DNA of 64,000 nucleotides. It comes from an uncultured Nioella sp. (GTDB taxonomy: Bacteria > Pseudomonadota > Alphaproteobacteria > Rhodobacterales > Rhodobacteraceae). The stretch lies in NCBI GenBank assembly GCA_947495575.1, contig CANLZL010000001.1, positions 434,001-498,000 on the forward strand, read 5' to 3'. Within the stretch, counting starts at the first letter, position 1. Every line of letters starts with the position of its first letter. The notes under the pieces are model-generated. The model ran no database searches and was not told where the DNA came from. It was given only the letters and a program-made list of their open reading frames with translations. This document shows positions 53,024-61,537 of the stretch, in pieces. The translations under genes and the position numbers were made by a program.

Positions 53024-53973
53024 CGCGCGGCGCGTGTTTCAGAAATCGTTTGGCCAAAGGCTTTCTTATAGGCGCGGGCCAAAGGGGATGGGCCGGAAAA
53101 CCCGGTCCGCCCCGCGATTTCAGATACGGACAGGCCGGTTTCTTGCGCCAACCTACGACCCTCGCGAAGGCGCATTTTAAGGAAAAATGCCCCCGGCGCT
53201 GTCTCCAGATGTTTCGTGAATAGCATTTCCAGCCGACGGGGCGACAACCCAACCTCGCGCGCAATCTGGGCGGTTGACACCGGGCTGGTGAGTTTGGTTT
53301 GCATGATCTCAACCGCCTTTGCGACCTGTGGGGCCATTTCATTCAGCCTTGGTTTGGACACCATGCGCTGCGCCCCTGATCCGGGATCATAATGTAACGC
53401 GTTGGCCAGGCGGCCGGACAATTCCTGCCCGTGATGCATGCCGATCAGGTGGATCATCAGCTCAAGACAGGGCGCGGGCCCTCCGGCAGTCATGGCTGGC
53501 CCGTCGATGATAAACCGGTCGGGCAGGGCGGTTACCTCGGGAAAGACGCCTGAAAACCCCTCCAAATCTTCCCAATGCGTTGTGGCCTTACGTCCGTTCA
53601 ACAATCCGGCGCGCGCCAAAATCCAGCATCCCCCATCGACGCCACAATAGGGGATGTTCAGCGCCCGCATTTGGCGAAGCCATGACCGTAATGCCGGCGT
53701 AGCCTGTTCGACCAAGCCCGGGCCCGCGATCAGGATCAACAGGTCCATCTCGGCTTGTAGGGGCAAGGGCGTGGTCTCGAATGTCAGGCCAGAGCTGAGC
53801 GTGACGGCCCCGCCATGCACGGAATGCATTTGCCAGTCGTAAAGCGTGGCTTCAGCCAGATCATTGGCCGCGCGGAACGGATCCAGCGCTGCAGCAAGCG
53901 AGATCAGATTGGCATCTGGCAGTAAAAGCAGGCCAATGCGAAAGGGCGAGTCAGCTTTTTCGGAATGCGTCAT
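53020..53973 (-). CDS. GlxA-family AraC-type transcriptional regulator
   Basis: A 317-residue protein with an N-terminal DJ-1/PfpI-like domain (about 10-190; elbow segment GVDGGCWILARAGLL) and a C-terminal AraC HTH domain (about 220-315) with AQIAREVGLSPRRLEMLFTKHLETAPGAFF and a second helix pair VSEIAGRTGFSGPSPLARAYKKAFG. Known members (GbdR, CdhR, ArgR-like) respond to betaine, carnitine or amino acids. It is divergent from the one-domain NAD-binding protein gene, with about 195 bp between the starts. Confidence 0.88.
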   Translation of the reverse strand: MTHSEKADSPFRIGLLLLPDANLISLAAALDPFRAANDLAEATLYDWQMHSVHGGAVTLSSGLTFETTPLPLQAEMDLLILIAGPGLVEQATPALRSWLRQMRALNIPYCGVDGGCWILARAGLLNGRKATTHWEDLEGFSGVFPEVTALPDRFIIDGPAMTAGGPAPCLELMIHLIGMHHGQELSGRLANALHYDPGSGAQRMVSKPRLNEMAPQVAKAVEIMQTKLTSPVSTAQIAREVGLSPRRLEMLFTKHLETAPGAFFLKMRLREGRRLAQETGLSVSEIAGRTGFSGPSPLARAYKKAFGQTISETRAAR

Positions 53974-54167
53974 AAAGGATGCGTAATTTGTGAAATATAG
54001 TCACGCAAGGGCAGAGATGTTAAGCGCTGCCTGACGGCTGATCCATGCACATAAATGAGTTGGCTCTGCGGTGGTCATTTAGCCCGACACTTGCACTCGC
54101 CGGGTTTGGGTGCAAGGCTTGCCTGCCACAAAATGGCGCGATTTTTAGTGATTGGTTCCAAAGGGTA

Positions 54168-54668
54168 ATGACGGTGACAGTTTCCATTCTTGGCGTCGGA
54201 CAGCGCGGCCGTTTCTGGGCTGCCCTTGCAACAAGGATGGGCCATCGGGTGTCGGTATTCGATCCTGATGCAGCCGCGCTTGCCACGATACCGGCCGTTC
54301 ACGCGTCGGGTAAAATCTCCGACTGCGTGCGCAATGCCGATTTTATCCTTGATTGCGCGCCCGAGCGCTTGGCGTTGAAGCAAAAACTGCTCCAGCAAGT
54401 GCAGGCAGTTTGCCAAAGACACGCGGTGATCATCTCGACGTCACCAGTTTATCACGCGCTAGACTTGCAGAACTGTGCAACGCGGCCCGCGCAAATCCTT
54501 GTCGCCCGGCGTCAGGCTCCAGAAACGATCTGGCTGGACCATAGCGATGCAACAGCCCCGGCTGTGGTGGCAGACGTGGACAGGTTCCTAGAGTCCATGG
54601 GGCTGGCCACACAGGCCATGCCGCAATCGATTTCCACCTTGCCAAGTTCCAGTGAGCGCGCGATGTAG
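54168..54668 (+). CDS. Single-domain NAD-binding protein, N-terminal 3-hydroxyacyl-CoA dehydrogenase-like
   Basis: A 166-residue protein consisting only of a Rossmann domain: VSILGVGQRGRFWAALATRMGHRVSVFDPD at the N-terminus, then DCVRNADFILDCAPERLALKQKLLQQV, and VIISTSP, matching the NAD-binding half of 3-hydroxyacyl-CoA and L-carnitine dehydrogenases. The C-terminal substrate domain of such enzymes (about 100-150 further residues) is missing. The ATG at 54168 has AAAGGG just upstream, although the frame is open further. It is followed immediately by a transporter gene. It may be a decayed enzyme or a genuine short protein. Confidence 0.7.
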   Translation: MTVTVSILGVGQRGRFWAALATRMGHRVSVFDPDAAALATIPAVHASGKISDCVRNADFILDCAPERLALKQKLLQQVQAVCQRHAVIISTSPVYHALDLQNCATRPAQILVARRQAPETIWLDHSDATAPAVVADVDRFLESMGLATQAMPQSISTLPSSSERAM

Positions 54669-54672
54669 CTCC

Positions 54673-55584
54673 ATGCCCTTCTGGATCCCCGTCACCATAT
54701 TTGCGGCCTTCATGCAGAACCTCCGGTTCCTGTTGCAGCGCCACCTCAAGGTGACATCACTGTCAACGGCAGGGGCCACATGGTCGCGCTTCTTGTTTTC
54801 GGCGCCGCTTGTGGCTCTCCTTGTCGGTATCTATGCCACCTTCAGCACGCAATCTCTGCCGGGCACAAACGGGCGGTTCTGGAGCTTCATCCTGTCGGGC
54901 GCATTGGCCCAACTATTGGCGACCATGTGTGTTGTCGCCCTATTCGCTCATCGGAATTTCGCAGTTGGCATCACGTTAAAGAAATCCGAGGTCATTCTGA
55001 CCGCCCTTATCGGTCTGGTCTTGTTGGGGGAAGCTGTTTCACTACCTGTTGTCATCGCCATTGGCTTTGGATTTCTCGGTGTGCTCTTCCTGTCTGATCC
55101 GCCGAAAGGGGATGTCGCCCTGCCGTGGACCGCGCGGGTGTTTAACGCAGCTTCCGGCTATGGCTTAGCCTCGGGTCTTCTTTTCGGCGTCTCCGCCGTG
55201 GGCTATCGCGGGGCATCGCTGAGCCTTGAGGCGGGCGATGTTTTCCTTCGCGCCTGTTTTACCCTATCCGTGGCAACTGCCGTACAAACCTTGGCCCTTG
55301 GGGCATGGCTTTCGATCCGGGACCGGGCCGAAATCGGCCGTGTCTTTGCCTCATGGCGGGTGTCTTCTCTGGTCGGTTTGACCTCGATGCTGGGCTCGCT
55401 TGGCTGGTTTATTGCCTTCACCTTGCAAACGGCGGCCTATGTCAAAGCGTTGGGTCAGATCGAACTGGTCTTTACGTTCCTCTTTTCGGCCTTCTGGTTG
55501 AAAGAGCGGACATCGGGTAAAGAGCTTATCGGCATTGGCCTGATCATCTTCAGCCTACTGCTGATCGTGCTGGGATCTATTTGA
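54673..55584 (+). CDS. EamA/DMT-superfamily transporter
   Basis: A 303-residue membrane protein with about ten hydrophobic segments in two EamA-like halves, ending in YVKALGQIELVFTFLFSAFWLKERTSGKELIGIGLIIFSLLLIVL, the typical last EamA repeat. The ATG at 54673 is 5 bp after the previous stop; a GTG at 54652 is an alternative. It shares a stop/start overlap with the AEC transporter gene (TGATG at 55582). Substrate unknown; exporters of amino acids or metabolites are common. Confidence 0.87.
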   Translation: MPFWIPVTIFAAFMQNLRFLLQRHLKVTSLSTAGATWSRFLFSAPLVALLVGIYATFSTQSLPGTNGRFWSFILSGALAQLLATMCVVALFAHRNFAVGITLKKSEVILTALIGLVLLGEAVSLPVVIAIGFGFLGVLFLSDPPKGDVALPWTARVFNAASGYGLASGLLFGVSAVGYRGASLSLEAGDVFLRACFTLSVATAVQTLALGAWLSIRDRAEIGRVFASWRVSSLVGLTSMLGSLGWFIAFTLQTAAYVKALGQIELVFTFLFSAFWLKERTSGKELIGIGLIIFSLLLIVLGSI

Positions 55585-56516
55585 TGCAAATCGTCCTTTC
55601 CATCGCGCCGGTTTTCGTCCTGATTTGCCTTGGTTATGCATTGAGGCGCGGGGGTATCCCATCGACCGAGTTTTGGAACCTCAATGACCGGCTGGTCTAT
55701 TTCCTATTGATGCCGTCGTTGTTCTTCGTGCGAATTTCGACCGCTGACCTCAGCGATGCCAGCCTGCTTCCCTTGGCCGGGACGCTATATATTGGCCTGT
55801 TCGCAGCGCTGGTCTTTGGCATCATTGCGGCACGCAGCATTCGCACCACCGCGCCCGTGACAACAACGGTGTTTCAGGGAACAGGCCGGTTCAACACGTT
55901 CATCGGGCTTGCGGTGGCCGAGGCGCTTTATGGCGCGCCGGGTTTGCAAATCTCGGTTCTGGCGGCGGCGGTACTGGTTCCTGTTGTGAACACGTCCATC
56001 ATCTCGCTCTTTGCGATCTATCTGCCGCAGCCGGGCCGTCGACCAGTCGTGACCGCGATCCTCGGGCTGGCCACCAACCCTCTCATCCTGTCGATCCTTG
56101 CCGGGATCGCAGCCAATTTAGCGGGCTGGGGCGAGGTCCCGGTTCTTCACAACACACTTGAGATCCTTGGCGTCGCGGCGCTTCCCATCATGTTGTTATG
56201 TGTGGGCGCCAACCTGAAACTGCGTGGCCTGACCGGTGAAGCGCTACCGATCCTGCTGACCGTAATTGGTAAGCTGTTACTTTTCCCGGCTGTGGTCATA
56301 GTGGCGGCTCTGCTGTTGGGGCTGTCGCCGCTTCAAGCACAGGTGGCCTTGATCCTTAGCGCCCTGCCAACCGGCGCGGCGGCCTATACATTGGCGCGCC
56401 AACTGGGCGGTGACGCGCCGTTGATGGCCGCCGTGATCACCGTGCAGACAGTGATTTCTTTCCTGACGATGCCTTTATGGATCGCATTAGGAGAACGCTT
56501 GTTCCTATCGCTCTGA
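55584..56516 (+). CDS. AEC-family (auxin efflux carrier-like) permease
   Basis: A 310-residue protein with about ten transmembrane segments of the AEC family. It begins VLSIAPVFVLICLGYALRRGGI and contains FNTFIGLAVAEALYG and the late segment ILSALPTGAAAYTLARQLGGDAPLMAAVITVQTVISFLTMPLWI. The start overlaps the stop of the DMT transporter gene by one base, suggesting coupled expression of two carriers. Malate and other carboxylates are substrates of some members. Confidence 0.88.
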   Translation: MQIVLSIAPVFVLICLGYALRRGGIPSTEFWNLNDRLVYFLLMPSLFFVRISTADLSDASLLPLAGTLYIGLFAALVFGIIAARSIRTTAPVTTTVFQGTGRFNTFIGLAVAEALYGAPGLQISVLAAAVLVPVVNTSIISLFAIYLPQPGRRPVVTAILGLATNPLILSILAGIAANLAGWGEVPVLHNTLEILGVAALPIMLLCVGANLKLRGLTGEALPILLTVIGKLLLFPAVVIVAALLLGLSPLQAQVALILSALPTGAAAYTLARQLGGDAPLMAAVITVQTVISFLTMPLWIALGERLFLSL

Positions 56517-56519
56517 CTA

Positions 56520-57212
56520 TCAGAGCCGATCAAAACGGCTGATCTCGTCGAAGTTGTTGAAAAAGGGCACGCCGGGCTGATCGCTGCCATTCAGGATCGC
56601 ACCAATCTCGGCCAGAACAACCTCAGTAATAAAGGGCAGGTCCAGGGCCCGTGCCTCGGCAAGCGGTACCCAATGCAGATGGCTCAGCTCATCTTCTGCG
56701 CGACTGAAGTCGTCAGGGTCCGTTTGCAATTGATCGGTATTGGCCAACAGGAACCGCGCGTCAAAGCGGCGGGGGCGTCCGGGTGGCGTAATGGCACGAA
56801 ACACAAACTGCAAAGCGGCACCATCGGGCAAATTGCCGGTGGCCAGATAACCGCGCCACCCCTTAGGGGCCGTGATGCTACCTGTTCGCGGGTCAGACGC
56901 GCCAAGCAGCAATCCGGTCTCTTCCCAAAGCTCGCGCGTGGCGGCATTTAAGACTGCCTGAGCTGGCAGATCTGATTGGGCAGACAGACGCGCAAGACAG
57001 TCAGGCGACGGATCACGCGCCAATGGGATTTCGGCATCAACCGCGTCTACCGCACCACCGGGAAAGACAAATTTTGAGGGCATGAAAGCCGCCGATTTTC
57101 CACGCTGCCCCATCAAGACTTTAGGATGCGTTTCCGCATCCCTTAGCATGATGATGGTGGCGGCATTTCGAATAGCCGTCTTATCTAGAACCCGTGCATC
57201 CTCTTGGCCCAT
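56520..57212 (-). CDS. NUDIX hydrolase
   Basis: A 230-residue NUDIX protein. The Nudix helix core is present as AATRELWEETGLLLG, although the first part of the classical box (G-x5-E) is not obvious, as in NUDT7/NUDT19-like long members. MPSKFVFPGGAVDAVD precedes the box. The ATG ending at 57212 overlaps the end of the DUF983 gene by 28 bp. Hydrolysis of a nucleoside diphosphate-linked compound such as CoA or a sugar nucleotide is expected; the substrate is not defined. Confidence 0.85.
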   Translation of the reverse strand: MGQEDARVLDKTAIRNAATIIMLRDAETHPKVLMGQRGKSAAFMPSKFVFPGGAVDAVDAEIPLARDPSPDCLARLSAQSDLPAQAVLNAATRELWEETGLLLGASDPRTGSITAPKGWRGYLATGNLPDGAALQFVFRAITPPGRPRRFDARFLLANTDQLQTDPDDFSRAEDELSHLHWVPLAEARALDLPFITEVVLAEIGAILNGSDQPGVPFFNNFDEISRFDRL

Positions 57213-57562
57213 TGGACCCCCACTATTGCGCCTTTGAGACGCGGCAGAAGGTAAAGCGCCAGAATAGTCGCGCCAAGGGTGAACGTTACGGCCATTACCC
57301 AAGGTTCTGGACGATACGAGAAATAGATATGCAACATCGCACCGATCATGATTTTGCCGACGATCAGGATGGTCAAATAGGCCGGGCCATCATCGGCACG
57401 GGCATGGCTGAGATCTGCCTCGCAATGCGGGCAGGTTTCGCGCAGCTTGAGGTAATTGAACAGGATCTTGCCCTCGCCGCAATTGGGGCAGCATTGGCGC
57501 AGGCCACGGCGGACAGCCGGCCAAAATGGGCGGTCTTCCGGAATTTCATAGGTGACAGTCAT
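57185..57562 (-). CDS. DUF983-family small membrane protein with zinc-ribbon cysteines
   Basis: A 125-residue DUF983 protein. Two CxxC pairs (CPNCGEGKI near residue 25 and CPHCEADL near 44) suggest a zinc ribbon, followed by two transmembrane segments (about 60-82 and 87-107). DUF983 genes in Rhodobacterales often lie next to NUDIX genes, as here. The function is not known to me. Confidence 0.87.
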   Translation of the reverse strand: MTVTYEIPEDRPFWPAVRRGLRQCCPNCGEGKILFNYLKLRETCPHCEADLSHARADDGPAYLTILIVGKIMIGAMLHIYFSYRPEPWVMAVTFTLGATILALYLLPRLKGAIVGVQWAKRMHGF

Positions 57563-57734
57563 GGGCCCGAGATCCTTTTATATTCGCGCGCGTCAGGGAG
57601 ACCTTCTACCATTTAGGAGGGCTGCTGCGATAGCTGCAGGGGGTGCGGCAAAAAAGAAATTCGAAAAAATGCGACGGAAACCGCATCGCGGCGCGTGGAA
57701 CTGATCAGACACGCAGAAATAAAGGAGATTTGCT

Positions 57735-58235
57735 ATGTCGATGACCAAAGTGATTGCCCTGTCCGTTCTGATCCCTGTTGGACTTTCCGTCGCCCTGCCA
57801 GCTGCGGCGTTTGGGCCCGGTGGAAACCGCGGCATGGAGCGCCCAGCTTTTTCTGAACTGGACCTGAATGGCGACGGTCAACTGACGCTGGAAGAGCTGG
57901 AAGGCCAGGCCGAAGCGCGCTTTGCCAGCCACGACACCGATGGCGACGGTTTGCTTAGTCGGGACGAACTGGTCGCGTCCGCGATGGAGCGGGTCGAGGC
58001 CGGCGTTGATGCCCGCCTAGAGCGTTTTGACGATAACGAAGACGGGATGCTCAGCGCCAATGAGCTGGACGATATTCGCCCACGGGGCCCCAACCCAGAG
58101 CGGATGTTTGGCCGCATGGATGCCGATGACGATGGAATTGTGACTGAGGCCGAATTTGAGGAGGCCGCCGCCCAAATGGGTCAACGCCGTCACGGCCAAG
58201 GCCATGGTCAGGGCCAAGGTCACGATCGCGGATAA
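57735..58235 (+). CDS. Secreted EF-hand calcium-binding protein
   Basis: A 166-residue exported protein. Signal peptide about 1-25 (cleavage after PAAA). It has four EF-hand-like loops: DLNGDGQLTLEE, DTDGDGLLSRDE, DDNEDGMLSANE and DADDDGIVTEAE, and a His/Gly/Gln-rich tail (GQRRHGQGHGQGQGHDRG) that could bind metals. The ATG at 57735 follows AAAGGAG by 7 bp. It precedes an ECF sigma gene by about 100 bp with a strong hairpin between. Calcium or another divalent metal in the periplasm is the probable ligand. Confidence 0.88.
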   Translation: MSMTKVIALSVLIPVGLSVALPAAAFGPGGNRGMERPAFSELDLNGDGQLTLEELEGQAEARFASHDTDGDGLLSRDELVASAMERVEAGVDARLERFDDNEDGMLSANELDDIRPRGPNPERMFGRMDADDDGIVTEAEFEEAAAQMGQRRHGQGHGQGQGHDRG

Positions 58236-58258
58236 TCGCGACACCCCTTGACCCAACC

Positions 58259-58303
58259 GGGGAAAGGGCAGGGTTTGCCCCCCGCTCGAAACGCCCTTTC
58301 CCC
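58259..58303. terminator. 11-bp stem hairpin between EF-hand and sigma genes
   Basis: GGGGAAAGGGC (58259-58269) pairs perfectly with GCCCTTTCCCC (58293-58303) across a 23-nt loop. No U-run follows, so it may be a transcript-stabilising or attenuating structure rather than a simple terminator. Confidence 0.6.
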
Positions 58304-58331
58304 AACCGAGCAGGCGAGTTACGACAGGAGA

Positions 58332-58916
58332 ATGGAGCCATTGGATGCAGAGCTCGATGAACTTCAGGACGATGCCCTGATGGTGCTGTTTGCCAATGGC
58401 GAACGGGCGGCTGCCCGTATCTTGACGGCTCGCCTGCTCCCCAAAGTTTTGAGCCACGCCTCACGCGTGCTGGGGGATCGCACCGAAGCCGAGGATGTCG
58501 CGCAAGAGGCCATGTTGCGGTTGTGGACGGCCGCAAAGGATTGGACCAGCGGCGGGGCCAAGCCCTCCACATGGCTCTACACTGTCACGGCCAATCTTTC
58601 GGTCGACCGGTTGCGTCGGTCCGGCAGGTCGGTGGGGCTGGACGAAAGTGTTGAGCCCGAAGATGATAGGCCGGGCGCGGAAGAACAGTTGGTGCAAAAG
58701 GGGCGAATGGACGCGTTGGACCGCGCATTGGCCACTTTGCCTGAACGCCAGCGTCAGGCCGTTGTCCTGCGCCACATTGAAGGGTTGGCGAACCCCGAGA
58801 TCGCCGAGGTGCTGGATATCAGTATCGAGGCCGTTGAAAGCCTGACGGCACGTGGAAAACGAAACTTGGCCAATGCGCTGGCCGGACAGAAGGAGGCCCT
58901 GGGATATGCAAAATGA
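58332..58916 (+). CDS. ECF-type RNA polymerase sigma factor
   Basis: A 194-residue ECF sigma factor. Region 2 includes RLLPKVLSHASRVLGDRTEAEDVAQEAMLRLW and STWLYTVTANLSVDRLRR. Region 4 is LPERQRQAVVLRHIEGLANPEIAEVLDISIEAVESLTARGKRNL. The start is uncertain: ATG at 58332 lies only 1-2 bp after AGGAG, and the in-frame TTG at 58341 has better spacing. It overlaps the next gene, a small membrane protein of anti-sigma type, by 11 bp. Neighbouring EF-hand and Spy-like genes suggest a response to metals or envelope stress. Confidence 0.88.
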   Translation: MEPLDAELDELQDDALMVLFANGERAAARILTARLLPKVLSHASRVLGDRTEAEDVAQEAMLRLWTAAKDWTSGGAKPSTWLYTVTANLSVDRLRRSGRSVGLDESVEPEDDRPGAEEQLVQKGRMDALDRALATLPERQRQAVVLRHIEGLANPEIAEVLDISIEAVESLTARGKRNLANALAGQKEALGYAK

Positions 58917-59262
58917 TCTGGATGATCTGGACGCGCTATTTGCCGAGGCGCGAGATGAGGCCAAACCTTCGCCGACGCTGAGCGCGCGCGTGCTGGCCGA
59001 TGCTGACCGGGTTCTGCGCGAAAGCGAATACATGGCTGCGCCCGAACCATCGGGCGGCTTGTTTTCATGGTTGACCGCCATTGGTGGCTGGCGCGGGGCA
59101 GGTGGGCTGATCGCCGCCACGGTCGCCGGTGTGATGATCGGGTTCAGCGCGCCCGAGGCGATCGACGAGGTTTTGGGCGGGCAACTCAGTCTTTTGGGTT
59201 TGGTCGAAAGCAGCACGCTTCTGCCGGGCTTGGATGACCTGTTGCCGGTCGAAGGAGGGTAG
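58906..59262 (+). CDS. Small membrane protein, probable anti-sigma factor
   Basis: A 118-residue protein with an acidic N-terminal cytoplasmic region (about 1-45, DDLDALFAEARDEA), a single hydrophobic segment (about 62-82, GAGGLIAATVAGVMIGFSAP) and a short external tail. Size, membrane topology and 11-bp overlap with the ECF sigma gene fit an anti-sigma role; no zinc-binding HxxxCxxC motif is seen. I do not recognise a named family. The next gene, 4 bp away, encodes a Spy-like periplasmic protein. Confidence 0.7.
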   Translation: MQNDLDDLDALFAEARDEAKPSPTLSARVLADADRVLRESEYMAAPEPSGGLFSWLTAIGGWRGAGGLIAATVAGVMIGFSAPEAIDEVLGGQLSLLGLVESSTLLPGLDDLLPVEGG

Positions 59263-59266
59263 AGAA

Positions 59267-59776
59267 ATGGCTGATAATTTAGGCACATCCCGAAAAAAAA
59301 CGGGGCGCGGCATCAAGATCGCGCTAGGGGTCAGTCTTGCGGTCAACCTTGTGATCCTCGGGCTGATTGGCGGTGCGATTTTTGGCGGTGGGCCGGATCG
59401 GGCTCCGCGTGACCGAGGAAACGAAGTTCAAACCTTGGGATTGGGCCTGATGGGCCGGGTGCTTGACCGTGAAGGTCGGGCAGATGTGATCGAAAGGGCC
59501 AATGCGAACCGTGCGGAAATGCGGGGCAGCCGTGATGCCCTGCTGTTGGCCACGCGTGATTTCGTTGCAGCCGTCGAAGCCGAGGAATTTGACCGCGCTG
59601 CGGCTGAAGCGGCTTTGGCCGCGCAGAGGCAATTTGTCGGGGATTTGCAGTCATTTGGCCATACTGCGCTGTTAGATCATATAGAGATGATGACGGCTTC
59701 AGAGCGAGCCGAATTTGCATCAGACCTGACGCGTATCTTGAGACGTCACCCGCGCCCCGATGAGCGTCGGCCTTAA
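59267..59776 (+). CDS. Membrane-anchored periplasmic heavy-metal resistance/Spy-like protein
   Basis: A 169-residue protein with one N-terminal transmembrane helix (about 16-40) and an all-helical periplasmic domain containing ADVIERANANRAEMRGSRDALLLATRDFVAAVEAEEFDRAAAEAAL-like heptads, as in the CnrX/Spy/CpxP group of metal or envelope stress sensors. In CnrYXH-type systems the X protein senses metal and releases the anti-sigma factor Y. Here it follows sigma and a membrane protein of anti-sigma type in that logic. GAAGGAGG lies before the ATG at 59267. Confidence 0.8.
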   Translation: MADNLGTSRKKTGRGIKIALGVSLAVNLVILGLIGGAIFGGGPDRAPRDRGNEVQTLGLGLMGRVLDREGRADVIERANANRAEMRGSRDALLLATRDFVAAVEAEEFDRAAAEAALAAQRQFVGDLQSFGHTALLDHIEMMTASERAEFASDLTRILRRHPRPDERRP

Positions 59777-59782
59777 CCGCGC

Positions 59783-61150
59783 TTAAGCGGCCGATGCTGA
59801 AATCGTGACAAGGTTGCGCCCGTCAGATTTGGACCCATAGAGCGCCCGGTCAGCCTGTTCTAGAAGGGATTCGGCTGTGTCCTTGTGGCCCAATCCGATG
59901 GCCAAACCAACACTCATGGTGACACGAACAGTCGTATCCAAACGTGGCACGTGAATAGGCGCTCCTCCAATGGCTCGGCGCAGTCTTTCGGCGCATTGCA
60001 ATGCAGTTTCACAATCTGCATCAGGTAACGCCACGAGGAATTCTTCGCCCCCTAGCCGGGCTACAAGGTCATGTGGCCGTGTGTGTTTGCGGAGCCGGTC
60101 AGCCACGGCCGCTAAAACTGCGTCACCGGTGGCATGACCGAAACGGTCGTTGACGGATTTGAAATGATCCAAATCCAACATCATCACCGCCACGTCGCGC
60201 CCGCTTTGTGCAAGAAAGTTTTTCAGCTGCGCCATCGCATATCGGCGGTTGTGCAGGCCGGTCAGGCTGTCGGTGACGGCAAGCTCCAACCCTTCTTGCA
60301 CGCTTGCGCGAAGGCGGTCGGATTGCCGTTTGCGGCGCAATTGGGTTTTTATCCGCACGGCCAGTTCAGCCGGATCGAACGGGTCATAAAGAATATCACC
60401 GGCTCCAAGATCCAAAGCGACCGCTCCACGCTCAGAGTCGCCTTTGGGCAATAGCATGAGCGCGGCCGCGTGGCGGGTGGATGGGCGCGATCTGAGATCC
60501 GAAAGCAAGCGAAGCCCGCCATTTGGACGCACAAGATCGGCCGGGATGACATAGACATCCGGCATGGGTTGATCGCCAGAGTCTTGCAATGCCGCCTCCG
60601 GGCTCAAGACATTCAGCCAATCGTTGCCAAGCGCCTCAAGCGCGCGTTTCCACGTGAGGCCGCTTGCCTTATCAGGAGCGACCAGGGCGACATGACCTGC
60701 AGTATCGAATGTAGTCGCGGCTTCGGCCATTCCAAAACCGGCGTAGCCTCTTTCTCTCAGGCGGAGCTCGCGCTGCGTTTCATGCGCACGCAAAAGCGAC
60801 CGAACGCGCGCGAGAAGTGTGATTTCATCTACCGGCTTTGACAGATAGTCATCTGCGCCGCGTTCAAGCCCTTCCATCTTGCTGCCCTGATCGGCCAGCG
60901 CTGTGATAAGTATGACGGGTATGTCAGCAGTTTCTGGGTCGGCCTTCAGCCGTTCACAAACGGTCACACCGCTCATGTCTGGCATCATGACATCAAGCAA
61001 GATCAGATCCGGCTGCTCTTGCTTGGCAAGGCGCAATGCTGCCGCGCCGCAATCGGCTTGCAACACAGAGTAGCATGCTGCAGAAAGCTTCACTTTCATG
61101 ACGATGCGATTGGTGGCTACATCGTCGACAACCAAAATGCGCCCTGTCAT
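59783..61150 (-). CDS. PleD-like response regulator diguanylate cyclase
   Basis: A 455-residue protein with receiver 1 (about 3-120; acceptor Asp in LILLDVMMPDMSG), a degenerate second receiver (about 145-275), and a GGDEF domain (about 290-450) with an intact RLGGEEF active site. An RxxD-type inhibitory site is not obvious just before it. It makes cyclic di-GMP upon phosphorylation. The order matches Caulobacter PleD. The ATG ending at 61150 starts right at the first receiver strand. It is divergent from a DUF3572 gene, as often seen for pleD in this order. Confidence 0.9.
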   Translation of the reverse strand: MTGRILVVDDVATNRIVMKVKLSAACYSVLQADCGAAALRLAKQEQPDLILLDVMMPDMSGVTVCERLKADPETADIPVILITALADQGSKMEGLERGADDYLSKPVDEITLLARVRSLLRAHETQRELRLRERGYAGFGMAEAATTFDTAGHVALVAPDKASGLTWKRALEALGNDWLNVLSPEAALQDSGDQPMPDVYVIPADLVRPNGGLRLLSDLRSRPSTRHAAALMLLPKGDSERGAVALDLGAGDILYDPFDPAELAVRIKTQLRRKRQSDRLRASVQEGLELAVTDSLTGLHNRRYAMAQLKNFLAQSGRDVAVMMLDLDHFKSVNDRFGHATGDAVLAAVADRLRKHTRPHDLVARLGGEEFLVALPDADCETALQCAERLRRAIGGAPIHVPRLDTTVRVTMSVGLAIGLGHKDTAESLLEQADRALYGSKSDGRNLVTISASAA

Positions 61151-61245
61151 GTGGAACTCCACTGCTTTGTTAGCCAAACGCCATGTCTCATGGATGATAC
61201 CGAAAGGTTAACAAAGCCTTTAGAATTGTAGATTGTGACGAGAAT

Positions 61246-61524
61246 ATGACCCCGAACCGAGCAGAAGAGATCGCCCTTTTGGCGTTGGGATGGCTGGTTT
61301 CAAATGACGAGCTACTGCCTGTTTTTCTTGGGGCCAGCGGTGCCAGCCTGCATGACGTTAAGCAAGGTGCATCTGATCCTGCATTGCACCTTGCATTGAT
61401 GGATTTTCTATTAATGGACGATCAATGGGTTATGGCCTGTTGCCAGGCGCTGAACCTTCCAAATGATGCCTTGGCACATGCGCGGCAGTCATTGCCAGGC
61501 GGCGCGCAGGTTCATTGGACCTAA
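61246..61524 (+). CDS. DUF3572-family protein
   Basis: A 92-residue, helix-rich cytoplasmic protein that matches DUF3572 by EEIALLALGWLVSNDELLPVFLGASGAS and LMDFLLMDDQWV. It is found next to pleD in many alphaproteobacteria. No enzyme motif is visible and the function is not known to me. It ends 14 bp before the convergent marR gene. Confidence 0.85.
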   Translation: MTPNRAEEIALLALGWLVSNDELLPVFLGASGASLHDVKQGASDPALHLALMDFLLMDDQWVMACCQALNLPNDALAHARQSLPGGAQVHWT

Positions 61525-61537
61525 CCAAAAAACGGTT

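Noticed and set aside
58332-58347. ATG at 58332 as a certain start for the ECF sigma gene
   Set aside because: The AGGAG is only 1-2 bp away, so the in-frame TTG at 58341 may be the real start; I kept the ATG but do not claim it.
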